Below are positions 43,912 to 51,107 of a stretch of DNA of 64,000 nucleotides, piece after piece (position 1 is the stretch's first letter; each line of letters starts with the position of its first letter). This stretch comes from JBBRGK01 sp036741355. GTDB lineage: Bacteria; Chloroflexota; Dehalococcoidia; CAUJGQ01. Below the pieces are notes generated by a model that did no database searches, had not been told where the DNA came from, and worked only from the letters and a program-made list of their open reading frames with translations. Made by a program: the position numbers and the translations under genes. Where the stretch lies: NCBI GenBank assembly GCA_036741355.1, contig DAINSK010000010.1, positions 21,159 through 85,158 of the forward strand, read 5' to 3'.

Positions 43912-44624
43912 GATTGTTCTCCTGTTCACTCTACCGGCAATCCTAGCATCGCGATGGCCGGCGTCTGTAACGCGCTGTACACAAGGGATGTGAACCCGTT
44001 CACCAGCGAGCGACAGCGAAAAGTCTAATCCACGCACTGCTACCTCTCGCGACCGTCTTCTATCCCACACAGTATCGAGGCGGCCTGTGGGCTTGTTCCG
44101 TCCACCGCCAATCTGACCGATTGCGGTGGCGGGCAGCGAGAGATAGCTCGCCAGCCGCTCCCGCCGCGATGAAGCGATCGACCGCGCCCTCGGAGGCCGG
44201 CGCGGCACGGCCATGGCTACGCTGCGGTACGCACGCTGCCGCAGGTGGGCGCTAGCCGGCACTCTCGCTGCTCAGGTACCGCTCCATGATCTCGCGGCCC
44301 TGCCGCCCCTCGCCGCTGTCGCCCAACGCCTTGGAACGCGCATGATCGCTGAGAAAGCCGAGCATCACGGCGACGAGCGGGCCGGTGCTGGCACGCAGCG
44401 TCTCCGTATTGGCCTGGTAGGGTCCTCAGGCGGTGGCCTCGTGTCGGCGGCATTGCTGCCCGCCGCCAAGCGCGACCGCGTCGTCGAGGTCTGCCCCAAT
44501 GGCTGTGCAGATGGAGCGCATCCTGCGCATCAACCAATTGCAGACCGTGACCAAAGAAGTCGTCGAGGCGGCCCGCGAGACGCTTGTCATCGGTCTCGCC
44601 TGAGCAGCCATGCGCTGTCCTAGC
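43912..44624. other. 713-base gap with decayed coding fragments
   Basis: No intact gene is supported. On the minus strand 44252-44420 a frame reads QANTETLRASTGPLVAVMLG and ends LSSESAG before TAG, and 44500-44600 in another frame reads DDKRLAGRLDDFFGHGLQLV, suggesting an old frameshifted gene. On the plus strand 44498-44602 a 34-codon frame starts MAVQMERILRINQLQTVTKE. I cannot assign a family to any of these. Confidence 0.35.
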
Positions 44625-45047
44625 CTAGCGTATCGCCGCGGTGGCCGCGACTTGGTCGAGCGCGGTTTGGAGGCGTTGCCGCGCCTCCGCTGCGAGTGGC
44701 TCCAGCGCAGCGTTGCCCACCAGTCCGAGCACGGGTTGCGGGTCCATGGCCGCGATGACGCTGCCGCCCCCGTCCTCGTAGACGATAACGTTGCACGGCA
44801 GCAGTAGCCCGATGTCTGCTTCTGCCATGAGCGCCCGTTCGGCAAGCGAGGGGTTGCAGGCGCCGAGGATGATGTACGGCCGAAACTCGATACCGCGCTT
44901 CTCCTTCATCGTCTGGCGCACGTCAATCTCGGTGAGCACGCCGAAGCCCTGCTCCTTCAGCGCGACCTTCGTGCGCGCGACCGCTTCGGCGTACGGAAGG
45001 TTGACCTTCGCGCCAAAGCCGTAGGGGGTGCGTTGCTTGGTCGTCAT
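44625..45047 (-). CDS. DUF302 domain protein
   Basis: The ATG at 45047 follows AAGGGA, and the 140-residue product has the DUF302 pattern: FGAKVNLPYAEAVARTKVAL, the TEIDVRQTMKEK segment, YIILGACNPSLAERALMAEA and GLLLPCNVIVYEDGGGSV. DUF302 proteins bind metal or heme-like ligands in a few studied cases; the function is otherwise unknown. They often occur near heavy-metal or redox genes and beside SHOCT membrane proteins, as here (33 bases from the next gene upstream on the strand). Confidence 0.85.
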   Translation of the reverse strand: MTTKQRTPYGFGAKVNLPYAEAVARTKVALKEQGFGVLTEIDVRQTMKEKRGIEFRPYIILGACNPSLAERALMAEADIGLLLPCNVIVYEDGGGSVIAAMDPQPVLGLVGNAALEPLAAEARQRLQTALDQVAATAAIR

Positions 45048-45079
45048 CGTGGTTCCCTTTTGCTCCTGAGCGGCCATTG

Positions 45080-45355
45080 TCAGGCCACCCGTGATGTTGG
45101 ACCGCTGCCGGAGGTCAGGCGCCGGCGCATCTCCTCGAACCGTTCTACACCGATGTCGCCCCGAGCGTAGCGGCGTTCCAGAATCTCCAGCGCTGTCGGC
45201 TTGTGTGGCGAGTCCTGGTCGCTGGACTTGTGTGGCAGTCGCGTCATGAGCGCGTACACGGCCCAGATGATGAGCCCCCAGAACCCGACCATGCCCAGCC
45301 AGCCCATCGCCATCCACCAGCTCCCACCGTCGCCCATGGGCCACATAGCCATCAC
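45080..45355 (-). CDS. SHOCT-domain small membrane protein
   Basis: The 91-residue protein has one transmembrane helix (about 15-37; WLGMVGFWGLIIWAVYALM) and a C-terminal SHOCT motif, ALEILERRYARGDIGVERFE. SHOCT proteins with this architecture are common in envelope-stress and metal loci. It is directly upstream of the DUF302 gene and probably cotranscribed. A methionine- and tryptophan-rich N-terminus could bind copper or silver, but that is a guess. Confidence 0.82.
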   Translation of the reverse strand: MMAMWPMGDGGSWWMAMGWLGMVGFWGLIIWAVYALMTRLPHKSSDQDSPHKPTALEILERRYARGDIGVERFEEMRRRLTSGSGPTSRVA

Positions 45356-45579
45356 CTCAACGCTCGCCCTGCGCGGGCCCCGTGCATGGAGCCGCGCTCA
45401 GGCTAGCGGTGCTGCGGCCCGCCTGTCTGCCGGGTAGACGGAGACAATAGTGAAGCCCGTCTGTCAGACAGTGCTTTCGACGGCGAGCGCCCGCCAGGGC
45501 TTCGCGCTAACGCGGGCCTGCCCCGCACGTCTCCCTGGCGGACCTCGATCGTAGACTCCCCCAGCCGCATGACCGGAGC

Positions 45580-45856
45580 GCACGTCGACGTGTTGGGACA
45601 AGCTGGTGCAGGAGTCGGGATTATCATTACAAGCCGTGAGCGTCATGGTATAACCCGTTGGATCTTGTCTCAGGCCAGGGATGGCAGGATTTGTGTCGCC
45701 GCTGGTGAAAAAGGGATCGCCCGAGCCGTAAACGGACGATACCGTCCATTTAGTCCCGGTAACGGTTCCCGTGGTCATGGGCGTGCACTGGAAGCCCTGG
45801 TCTTGCGTCACCTTGCCCGCGCAGCCGAGCGACTGAATCTGCGGTGGAGGGCGTTG
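45580..45856 (-). pseudogene. PKD-like beta-sandwich fragment fused to truncated VapC
   Basis: In the minus frame from about 45856 to 45580 the translation reads PPQIQSLGCAGKVTQDQGFQ and later GYTMTLTACNDNPDSCTSLS, a PKD/Ig-like beta-sandwich with paired cysteines, typical of secreted or surface proteins. It has no start or signal peptide of its own; it joins in mid-domain to the 5' part of a PIN toxin gene. The join near 45850 is a deletion or recombination scar. Confidence 0.55.
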
Positions 45857-45993
45857 GCGACTTCCACCGGCATCAGGTACGGCGCTACAGGCTGCGTTCC
45901 CACTCGCGCCCAAGAGCGGGCAAGAGCGTACGCCCGCTCCGAGTAAACCTCGCTGACCAGCCACTTGACCGCCAGGCTGGCGTCCACCACGAC
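45838..45993 (-). pseudogene. vapC: VapC PIN toxin, truncated after about 45 residues
   Basis: From the GTG at 45993 the frame gives VVDASLAVKWLVSEVYSERA, the first PIN motif with catalytic Asp3 of VapC, followed by a helix and MPVEVANALHRR with the conserved Glu. After this, the next acidic motifs are missing and the sequence becomes PKD-like in another frame. It lies 8 bases after the VapB-like stop, in the normal VapBC order. The toxin is inactive. Confidence 0.65.
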
Positions 45994-46001
45994 GAGGCCG
46001 T

Positions 46002-46292
46002 TTATTGCGTCGCCGCCCTGCTTGCTCGAGCCTCTCGAATCAGCTCAGCCGAGTCCCCGGGCAGCGTCCGTCCCTCAAAGACTTCGCTCTTAAGCGCCTC
46101 AAGGCGGTCCAGGGCTTCCTGGCCAAAGGGGAGGCCGATCATGCCCTGCACCTCGTCCTTGGCCAGATCCTTCTCGATAGCAGCCTGGCAGTACTGGCGC
46201 ATGCTGGTCCCCCTGAGAGCCGCAACCGCCTTGAGGCGCCGCTGCACAGGGGGGTCAAGGTCCAGGGTTAGCCGCTTCTTTTCGGTGTCCAC
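46002..46292 (-). CDS. vapB: VapB-like antitoxin (ribbon-helix-helix)
   Basis: The 96-residue protein starts MDTEKKRLTLDLDPPVQRRL, a ribbon-helix-helix N-terminus (strand RLTLDL then a helix with ALRGTSMRQYCQAAIEKDL), and has an acidic C-terminus (LPGDSAELIREARA) suited to wrapping a PIN toxin. It sits directly upstream of the truncated vapC. It probably now regulates only its own promoter. Confidence 0.7.
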   Translation of the reverse strand: MDTEKKRLTLDLDPPVQRRLKAVAALRGTSMRQYCQAAIEKDLAKDEVQGMIGLPFGQEALDRLEALKSEVFEGRTLPGDSAELIREARASRAATQ

Positions 46293-46670
46293 GTTCCCAT
46301 CTTCTCCATGAGGGTGACCATCCAGACGGAGTATAGCCAGAAGCGAGTCGCCGACCGGGCACGTAAGCCCGCTGAACCGCTCGAGTTGCCCGTGGCAGAG
46401 GGCACGTCCGCGCTGTCGGGGATGGATACAAAGGCGATCCGCTATGGAATCCCTTGCTCCGGGCTGGGTCGGAGCATTGAGATAACAGTACAGTCGTTCT
46501 GCACGCTCATGCGGCTCTCGACCGATTCTTCTATTAGATCGATCACTAGCTACACCCCGGTGCGGGCGTAGTGATGCTCGGCAGTGGTGTGCCGATCGAC
46601 CAACCGGGCTACGGTCTTTCGGTTCCTAATTTTCGTCCTGCGGGATGCCATCTACAGTGACGCATGATAC
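46293..46670. other. 378-base stretch without a supported gene
   Basis: The only open frames (for example 46308-46571 plus) have shadow-like Ser/Arg/Thr-rich composition. It presumably holds the vapB promoter on the minus strand. I see no repeat or RNA gene. Confidence 0.4.
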
Positions 46671-46712
46671 TTGGGGATGTATGCGGACGCGCACGGACGG
46701 ACAGAGGGATGC

Positions 46713-46931
46713 CCCGTGACAGCACTACCGTCGAGGCGAACACCTCGCGTGCCGGCCGCGCCGCGAAGCTCGCGCTTCGAGAAACGCGAGCTCCGGGCGA
46801 TCGAGGATTCACTTGAGCCCGACGATTACATCGGTCGTGCGCTCCTCGGAGAGCTGCGCGCCGGCACGACCAGTTCCCTCGAAGAAGTCGCGGCAACGGG
46901 CTGGCGAGGCGACGGTTTAGCGGATCTTTGA
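46713..46931 (+). CDS. Possible small protein of unknown function
   Basis: A GTG at 46713 with GAGGG 9 bases upstream opens a 72-residue frame. Residues 23-50 (SRFEKRELRAIEDSLEPDDY) have a believable charged-helix composition, the rest is poor. Its end overlaps the minus-strand repeat protein by 15 bases. It may be spurious. Confidence 0.3.
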   Translation, partial: PVTALPSRRTPRVPAAPRSSRFEKRELRAIEDSLEPDDYIGRALLGELRAGTTSSLEEVAATGWRGDGLADL

Positions 46932-47465
46932 CCAGGTGCCGCAACTTGAGGACGAGAAGCCACGGTCGCCGGCGCTAATCGTGACGATGGTTGAGGTGCC
47001 GAAGGCGTTGGCGGTCACGCTGCTAAGCGTGCCGGAAAATCCCGACAGCCTGGCCCAGTAACAGCCGTCGCCGCTGCTCGCCCGCCACGTTCCCGGCGCG
47101 ATGTCTACCCCGACGATGTAGGTTCCGTCACTAAACGGAGACGTGGGGTTATCCGTGATGGCCGAGAGGTCAGTCGTCCAGTCCCCACAGCCGGACGACG
47201 TGAAGCCGGCATCAGATGCACCGATGGTGATCACTGCGGGCGCGCTGGTGAAATCGTTCGCGATAACGTCACTGAGGTTACCGGAGAATCCGGACAGCCG
47301 CTCCCAGTAGCAGCCCTCAACAGCGATGCGTGTGCGATAGGTGCCGGGATTGATGTCGTCGCCGACGATCCAACTCCCGTCACCGAACAGAGGGCGGGCG
47401 TCGGCGACGGTAGCCATACTGAGCAGGAATAGGGCAGCGAAGGTGGCTAGGATAAGACGGCGCAT
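46917..47465 (-). CDS. Secreted protein with two tandem domains
   Basis: I start at ATG 47465 (AGGAGG upstream). The first 27 residues are a Sec signal peptide (RRLILATFAALFLLSMATVADA). The mature protein is a near-duplicate of one 70-residue unit: repeat 1 DGSWIVGDDINPGTYRTRIA through GCYWERLSGFSG..., repeat 2 DGTYIVGVDIAPGTWRASSG through GCYWARLSGFSG, each ending in a VxTI...GFxSSxCGxW strand with two cysteines. This unit is common in secreted actinobacterial and Chloroflexota proteins; its function is unknown. Confidence 0.82.
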   Translation of the reverse strand: MRRLILATFAALFLLSMATVADARPLFGDGSWIVGDDINPGTYRTRIAVEGCYWERLSGFSGNLSDVIANDFTSAPAVITIGASDAGFTSSGCGDWTTDLSAITDNPTSPFSDGTYIVGVDIAPGTWRASSGDGCYWARLSGFSGTLSSVTANAFGTSTIVTISAGDRGFSSSSCGTWSKIR

Positions 47466-47518
47466 GGCGGGGCGCCTCCTTTGCGGCACTCACTATCGTC
47501 GGGAACGTATGCGGCCCG

Positions 47519-48544
47519 TCAAACATCAATCCGGTATGCGCGAACGGCGTTGTCATGGAACAACGCGGCGCGCTCGGCTGCCGAATAGCTTTTGGACAGC
47601 CGTTTGAACGCGTTATACAGGACATTGTAGGAGTAGGACACCTTATCAACCGGGAAGTTGCTTTCGAACATCGACCGGTTGGGTCCGAACTGCTCGATGC
47701 AGTAGGTCATGAAGGGGGCCATCGCTGCTGCGAGCTCCTCTGAGCCGATGGGTTTGTTGCGCGCGTGCCAATCAAACCCGGTGCGGGGCATGCCGATGCC
47801 GCCGAGTTTGACGTACACGTTGGGACACGCTGCCACCGCGGCGATCCCGCTCCGCCAGGTGGCCAATACTTCCTCGTTGCGGTTGGCGTAGGGGCCGATC
47901 CGCAATAGTCCGCCAATATGGTTCAGGATGATGGTCAAGTCGGGGACGGCCTTCGCCAATGCCGCCAACTCGGGCATCTGATGAAAATAGAGCCAGGCTT
48001 CCAGGGAGAACCCCATCCGGGCCAGCACCCGCGCCCCCGCCCGAAAGCTGTCACTGGATAACTGTCCTGCCAGGTTGTAAGCGGCGGTGTTCTCTACGTC
48101 CGGGTGGGGGTCCCAAGTAACAGAGTGACGGATACCACGAAATCTATTGGGGCTGGCGGCCTGTAATGCTGCCAGCACCGGCTCCACCCGCTCGCCCAGG
48201 TTCAAGTTGGCATGCCCAACAATGGCTGCCGCAGCGCGACCGGGACCATACAGACCGCTGGCGCTGGCAGCGGCCAGCCCCTGCACGAATTCGACTTCAC
48301 CAACGGGCTTGAGCTCCTCGGGTCCGTCAGGGCGGTACATCGACCGAGCCTCGATAAACACCGTGGAACGAACGTTGTGACCGCTCCCAATGTCCGCGGC
48401 CAGTTCGTGCAGCAGATAGCGCTGGTAGGGGATACGTCCGGTACGAAAGTCCCAGAAGTGGTGATGGGGATCGCAGATGGGCAGCTCCGGCTCCAACGGC
48501 AGTTCTGGGGTTAACGCGAGCCAGTCAGGGCCGCCGAATGGCAT
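47519..48544 (-). CDS. Amidohydrolase family protein (2-pyrone-4,6-dicarboxylate lactonase-like)
   Basis: I take the ATG at 48544 (MPFGGPDWLALTPELP, GAGG upstream); a longer start at 48655 exists. The 341-residue TIM-barrel hydrolase has CDPHHHFWDFRTGRIPYQRY, the HxH-type first metal motif of COG3618, then RGIRHSVTWDPHPDVENTAA, LNHIGGLLRIGPY (His) and the terminal SNFPVDKVSYSYN with the catalytic Asp-bearing segment. Relatives hydrolyse lactones of aromatic catabolism or related esters. Confidence 0.85.
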   Translation of the reverse strand: MPFGGPDWLALTPELPLEPELPICDPHHHFWDFRTGRIPYQRYLLHELAADIGSGHNVRSTVFIEARSMYRPDGPEELKPVGEVEFVQGLAAASASGLYGPGRAAAAIVGHANLNLGERVEPVLAALQAASPNRFRGIRHSVTWDPHPDVENTAAYNLAGQLSSDSFRAGARVLARMGFSLEAWLYFHQMPELAALAKAVPDLTIILNHIGGLLRIGPYANRNEEVLATWRSGIAAVAACPNVYVKLGGIGMPRTGFDWHARNKPIGSEELAAAMAPFMTYCIEQFGPNRSMFESNFPVDKVSYSYNVLYNAFKRLSKSYSAAERAALFHDNAVRAYRIDV

Positions 48545-48682
48545 GAGCGCCTCGATTGGTTGCTGGTGAGCGGATGGTAACAGAAGCGGGCGAATGCGGT
48601 CGGGTGCTTTGTGAGAATCGACGCGGAGCCTATCGCTTGGCGACAAATTCGTCATAATCGCAAAGCAGGAAAGGAGTAGAAA

Positions 48683-48724
48683 ATGCTTAGAATTATCTGG
48701 AATCGCATGTCTATAAAGGCTTAG
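48683..48724 (+). CDS. Possible 13-residue leader peptide
   Basis: ATG at 48683 has a strong AAGGAG (48671-48676) and a 13-codon frame (MLRIIWNRMSIKA) closed by TAG. It overlaps the first copy of the 34-base tandem repeat. It could be a leader peptide or a by-chance frame. Confidence 0.25.
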   Translation: MLRIIWNRMSIKA

Positions 48725-48752
48725 AATTTTCCGGCGTCACGTGTCTACAATG
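48685..48752. repeat. Two abutting imperfect 34-base tandem repeats
   Basis: Copy 1 (48685-48718) and copy 2 (48719-48752) share 26 of 34 bases, including GCTTAGAATT at the left and GTCTAYAAWG at the right. Each ends in a -10-like box (TATAAA at 48712, TACAAT at 48746) at the same position, so they look like duplicated promoters or operator units with a period of about three helix turns. A small membrane protein gene starts 36 bases later. Confidence 0.6.
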
Positions 48753-48788
48753 GCTTTGATGGGCGTATTCAACGAAGGGAACCAAACT

Positions 48789-48869
48789 ATGCTGTATATT
48801 ATCGTCATTGTGATTCTACTCGTGGTCCTGCTCGGTGGCGGCGGCTATCACCGCTCACGCCGCCGTTAA
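48789..48869 (+). CDS. 26-residue membrane peptide
   Basis: ATG 48789 with AAGGGA 8 bases upstream encodes LYIIVIVILLVVLLGGGG then YHRSRRR: one hydrophobic helix with a positive tail, so it should insert with the C-terminus inside. It resembles short YtpI/DUF3309-like stress peptides. It follows the tandem repeats and precedes a GlsB-type gene, suggesting an envelope-stress locus. Confidence 0.55.
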   Translation: MLYIIVIVILLVVLLGGGGYHRSRRR

Positions 48870-48969
48870 GCTACTTCCTGGGCCACACTACCATGCAGTG
48901 CCGGCCGGGAATGGGACGGGATGTCCCTACCTAGCGACCGCACGTGGTCCTATGTGAAGGGGTTCTTCT

Positions 48970-49305
48970 GTGCAAGCCATTATTTTGTGGGTGGTTGTTG
49001 GGCTGGCCGCAGGCTGGCTGGCTGGCAAGGTCTTGGTCAGCCCGCACGGCATTATCATGGATCTGCTCCTCGGTCTCGTCGGGGCGCTCCTCGGCGGCTT
49101 CCTGCTTCGTGAGCTCTTGAAGCAGGTTGGCCCCATCACGAATGCGCAGTGGGAGCGGTACCGGCTGGCGTCCCAACAGAGCCTCGCTTGGACCGCGGAG
49201 TCGATGCTTACCCATATCGCCGTCGCTTTCCTGGGTGCGCTATTGCTGCTGGCGCTCCACCGCCTGCTCTTTGCCTCGCGGCGAGGGGGCTGGCGGCACG
49301 CCTAG
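48970..49305 (+). CDS. GlsB/YeaQ/YmgE family membrane protein
   Basis: The GTG at 48970 gives 111 residues with about three helices: MQAIILWVVVGLAAGWLAGK, IIMDLLLGLVGALLGGFLL and a final IAVAFLGALLLLALHRLLF. The first two match the transglycosylase-associated (GlsB/YeaQ) family seen in general stress regulons; the C-terminal extension with an additional helix is unusual, since members are about 85 residues. No cognate sigma-factor gene is nearby. Confidence 0.78.
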   Translation: MQAIILWVVVGLAAGWLAGKVLVSPHGIIMDLLLGLVGALLGGFLLRELLKQVGPITNAQWERYRLASQQSLAWTAESMLTHIAVAFLGALLLLALHRLLFASRRGGWRHA

Positions 49306-49581
49306 AACCGGCCGCCGACGCCCCACATGGCGGGCTCGTGCGGGAGACCTAGCCTCCATCGCGGCTCATGCAGCACCGGGAGCATCGCATCCCAGCGGTA
49401 CTCGTTTATCGCTTGCGAATGGGCAGCGAAGGAGAATCTGCCAGCCCGGACCCTTACCTCAGCGCTGGTGGCGCCCTTCGTCTTTGTTCGCGTACTTTTG
49501 CGGGCGGTTGAGGCTCGCACCCCTCGGGTCGCCGTGTCGGGGCATTAGGTGAGCCGATGCTGGCCGCCGGCCGGCAGCCTT

Positions 49582-49941
49582 CTACGACGCGTCCACCACA
49601 TGAACGATCCCGTGCATGTCGGGGTGGACCTGGCAGGCGTAAGCGTAGTCGCCCGCCGTACTGAACGTGACGGTGTAGGTATCTCCCGGCGAAAGTACCC
49701 CAGAGTCCCAGCTTCCGTCAGCCGCGGTAGAGGTGTGCGCGGTATCGCTTTCCCCGTTGACCCAGGTGACGTTCCCCCCGGTCTGGATCGTCACCTCGCT
49801 CGGCTGGAACGCTAAGTCGGCGATCGTGATTATTTGCGTGGTGGTGAGGTCGGCTCTCGCAGATTGCGCGCGGACCGTTCCACTTACGACAATAACCAGC
49901 GCGAGCAACAGGCAGACTTGTAGGCGTCGCGGAATTGCCAT
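49582..49941 (-). CDS. Secreted cupredoxin (plastocyanin-like)
   Basis: The 119-residue protein has a Sec signal peptide (RLQVCLLLALVIVVSGTVRA) and one cupredoxin domain with the copper ligands visible: His in TAHTS, then Cys-x2-His in YACQVHPDMHG, with Met as the fourth ligand. Such proteins carry electrons or bind copper outside the membrane. A reductase or oxidase partner was not found nearby. Confidence 0.85.
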   Translation of the reverse strand: MAIPRRLQVCLLLALVIVVSGTVRAQSARADLTTTQIITIADLAFQPSEVTIQTGGNVTWVNGESDTAHTSTAADGSWDSGVLSPGDTYTVTFSTAGDYAYACQVHPDMHGIVHVVDAS

Positions 49942-50044
49942 GGGTGGGTCACCTCAGGGAACGTATACGTACTTCGCCACGTCCATGGTGTGTATACGAC
50001 GGCCGCGAGTCAACGGATTGGAAGCAACAGCTCCGACACGGTGA

Positions 50045-50311
50045 CTCGATCAGGGCAGGGCGATTCCCCTGCACGTCCATCCCTGCGAAGAGGCGTTCGT
50101 GGTGCTGGAGGGTCGGCTGACGTTCCTGCTAGGCGACAAGACGTTCGAGGTCGGTCCCGAGAATGCAGTCCGGATTCCGCCTCACACGCCGCACGGCGTA
50201 CAGAACGACCATCCCGAACGGGTCCGCGCATTCGCCGGAGCGCCGTGGAACCAGGCGACGTTCTATAACGAGGCCTCGAAGTACCTGGAGGGTGCTCCGC
50301 GCGGCGGATAA
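50045..50311 (+). pseudogene. Cupin protein with disrupted 5' end
   Basis: The frame ending at 50311 gives LDQGRAIPLHVHPCEEAFVV, LEGRLTFLLGDKTFEVGPEN and IPPHTPHGVQN, a complete single cupin with HxH...E and H ligands. Upstream the frame is closed by TGA (50042-50044), with no start codon before the HxH motif. The bases to the left look cupin-like in other frames, so one base was probably lost near 50060. It was possibly a small enzyme or regulator in an operon with the next gene. Confidence 0.6.
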
Positions 50312-50348
50312 CGAAATGCGTCGCGGACGCAGCGATGAGGACTGAACC

Positions 50349-50828
50349 ATGGCCCGCATGAAACCCGACGTGCTCGACGAGTTCCTGAAGAAACCGATCA
50401 TCTCGGTGCTGGCCACCGTGCGACGCAACGGTATGCCCTACCAGGTACCCGTATGGTTCCTCTGGCGCGACGGTGCCTTCTGGTTGACCGGAACCTATAC
50501 CCGCGTCTGGTGCAAGCACCTGCTCGTCGATCCGCGGGCGTCGCTCTGTATCGAAGACAGGGACCCGGTCGCGAAGTACGTCGCGGTCGAATGCACAGTC
50601 CAAGCCGTCGAGCCAAAGAACTCCGACATCTGGGCTACCTCGCAGTTGTTGGCGGAGAAATACGTGTCGTCTGGCGGTGTCGCGGCATTCATGGCGAACA
50701 TGAAGACGGAGCCGCGACTGCTCTTCCGCCTGACCCCGCATCAGTGGCGCGCAATCGACCTGACGGTGTATGTGGGCTCGAAGGGCGATCTAGCGTATCA
50801 GCGGGCGAACCAATCCGAACCGGCATGA
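50349..50828 (+). CDS. Pyridoxamine 5'-phosphate oxidase/F420-dependent oxidoreductase-like protein
   Basis: The 159-residue split-barrel protein has ISVLATVRRNGMPYQVPVWF near residue 18 and VWCKHLLVDPRASLCIED, the pattern of TIGR03618-type PPOX-class F420- or FMN-dependent oxidoreductases. They reduce or oxidise small cofactor-bound substrates; the cofactor is not readable. GAGG lies before the ATG. It follows the damaged cupin by 37 bases. Confidence 0.75.
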   Translation: MARMKPDVLDEFLKKPIISVLATVRRNGMPYQVPVWFLWRDGAFWLTGTYTRVWCKHLLVDPRASLCIEDRDPVAKYVAVECTVQAVEPKNSDIWATSQLLAEKYVSSGGVAAFMANMKTEPRLLFRLTPHQWRAIDLTVYVGSKGDLAYQRANQSEPA

Positions 50829-50886
50829 TTGCACGAATAACGGAGAACAGCGAAGTCGCAGAGTGCCGGCGGGAGGCGTTTCCCAC

Positions 50887-51039
50887 TTAGCGTCGCTCGA
50901 CGATCCAGACGGCCAGGACAACGATCAACGAAAACGCGAGCAGCATTGGTCCATAGCCGTAGCGCCGTCGCACCGAATACGTCGGCACGGCGCTGAGCAC
51001 GAACAGGACGAGAAAAACGATCAGGACGAGGGTGACCAC
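50887..51039 (-). CDS. Small membrane protein, DUF3309-like (50 residues)
   Basis: On the minus strand a GTG at 51039 with a strong GGAGGT (plus-strand cctcc at 51046-51050) opens a 50-residue frame: VVTLVLIVFLVLFVLSAVPT, a short loop with arginines RRRYGYG, and a second helix MLLAFSLIVVLAVWIVERR. Two helices with a GYGP-type loop match the DUF3309/YqaE-like class of stress membrane peptides. It is not in a long open frame and would be easily missed. Confidence 0.6.
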   Translation of the reverse strand: MVTLVLIVFLVLFVLSAVPTYSVRRRYGYGPMLLAFSLIVVLAVWIVERR

Positions 51040-51107
51040 GTGTGACCTCCGGCGGGGTCAGTGGCGAAACACCCGATGTCGGACGTGAACCGTGCGTCAC
51101 AACGTGA

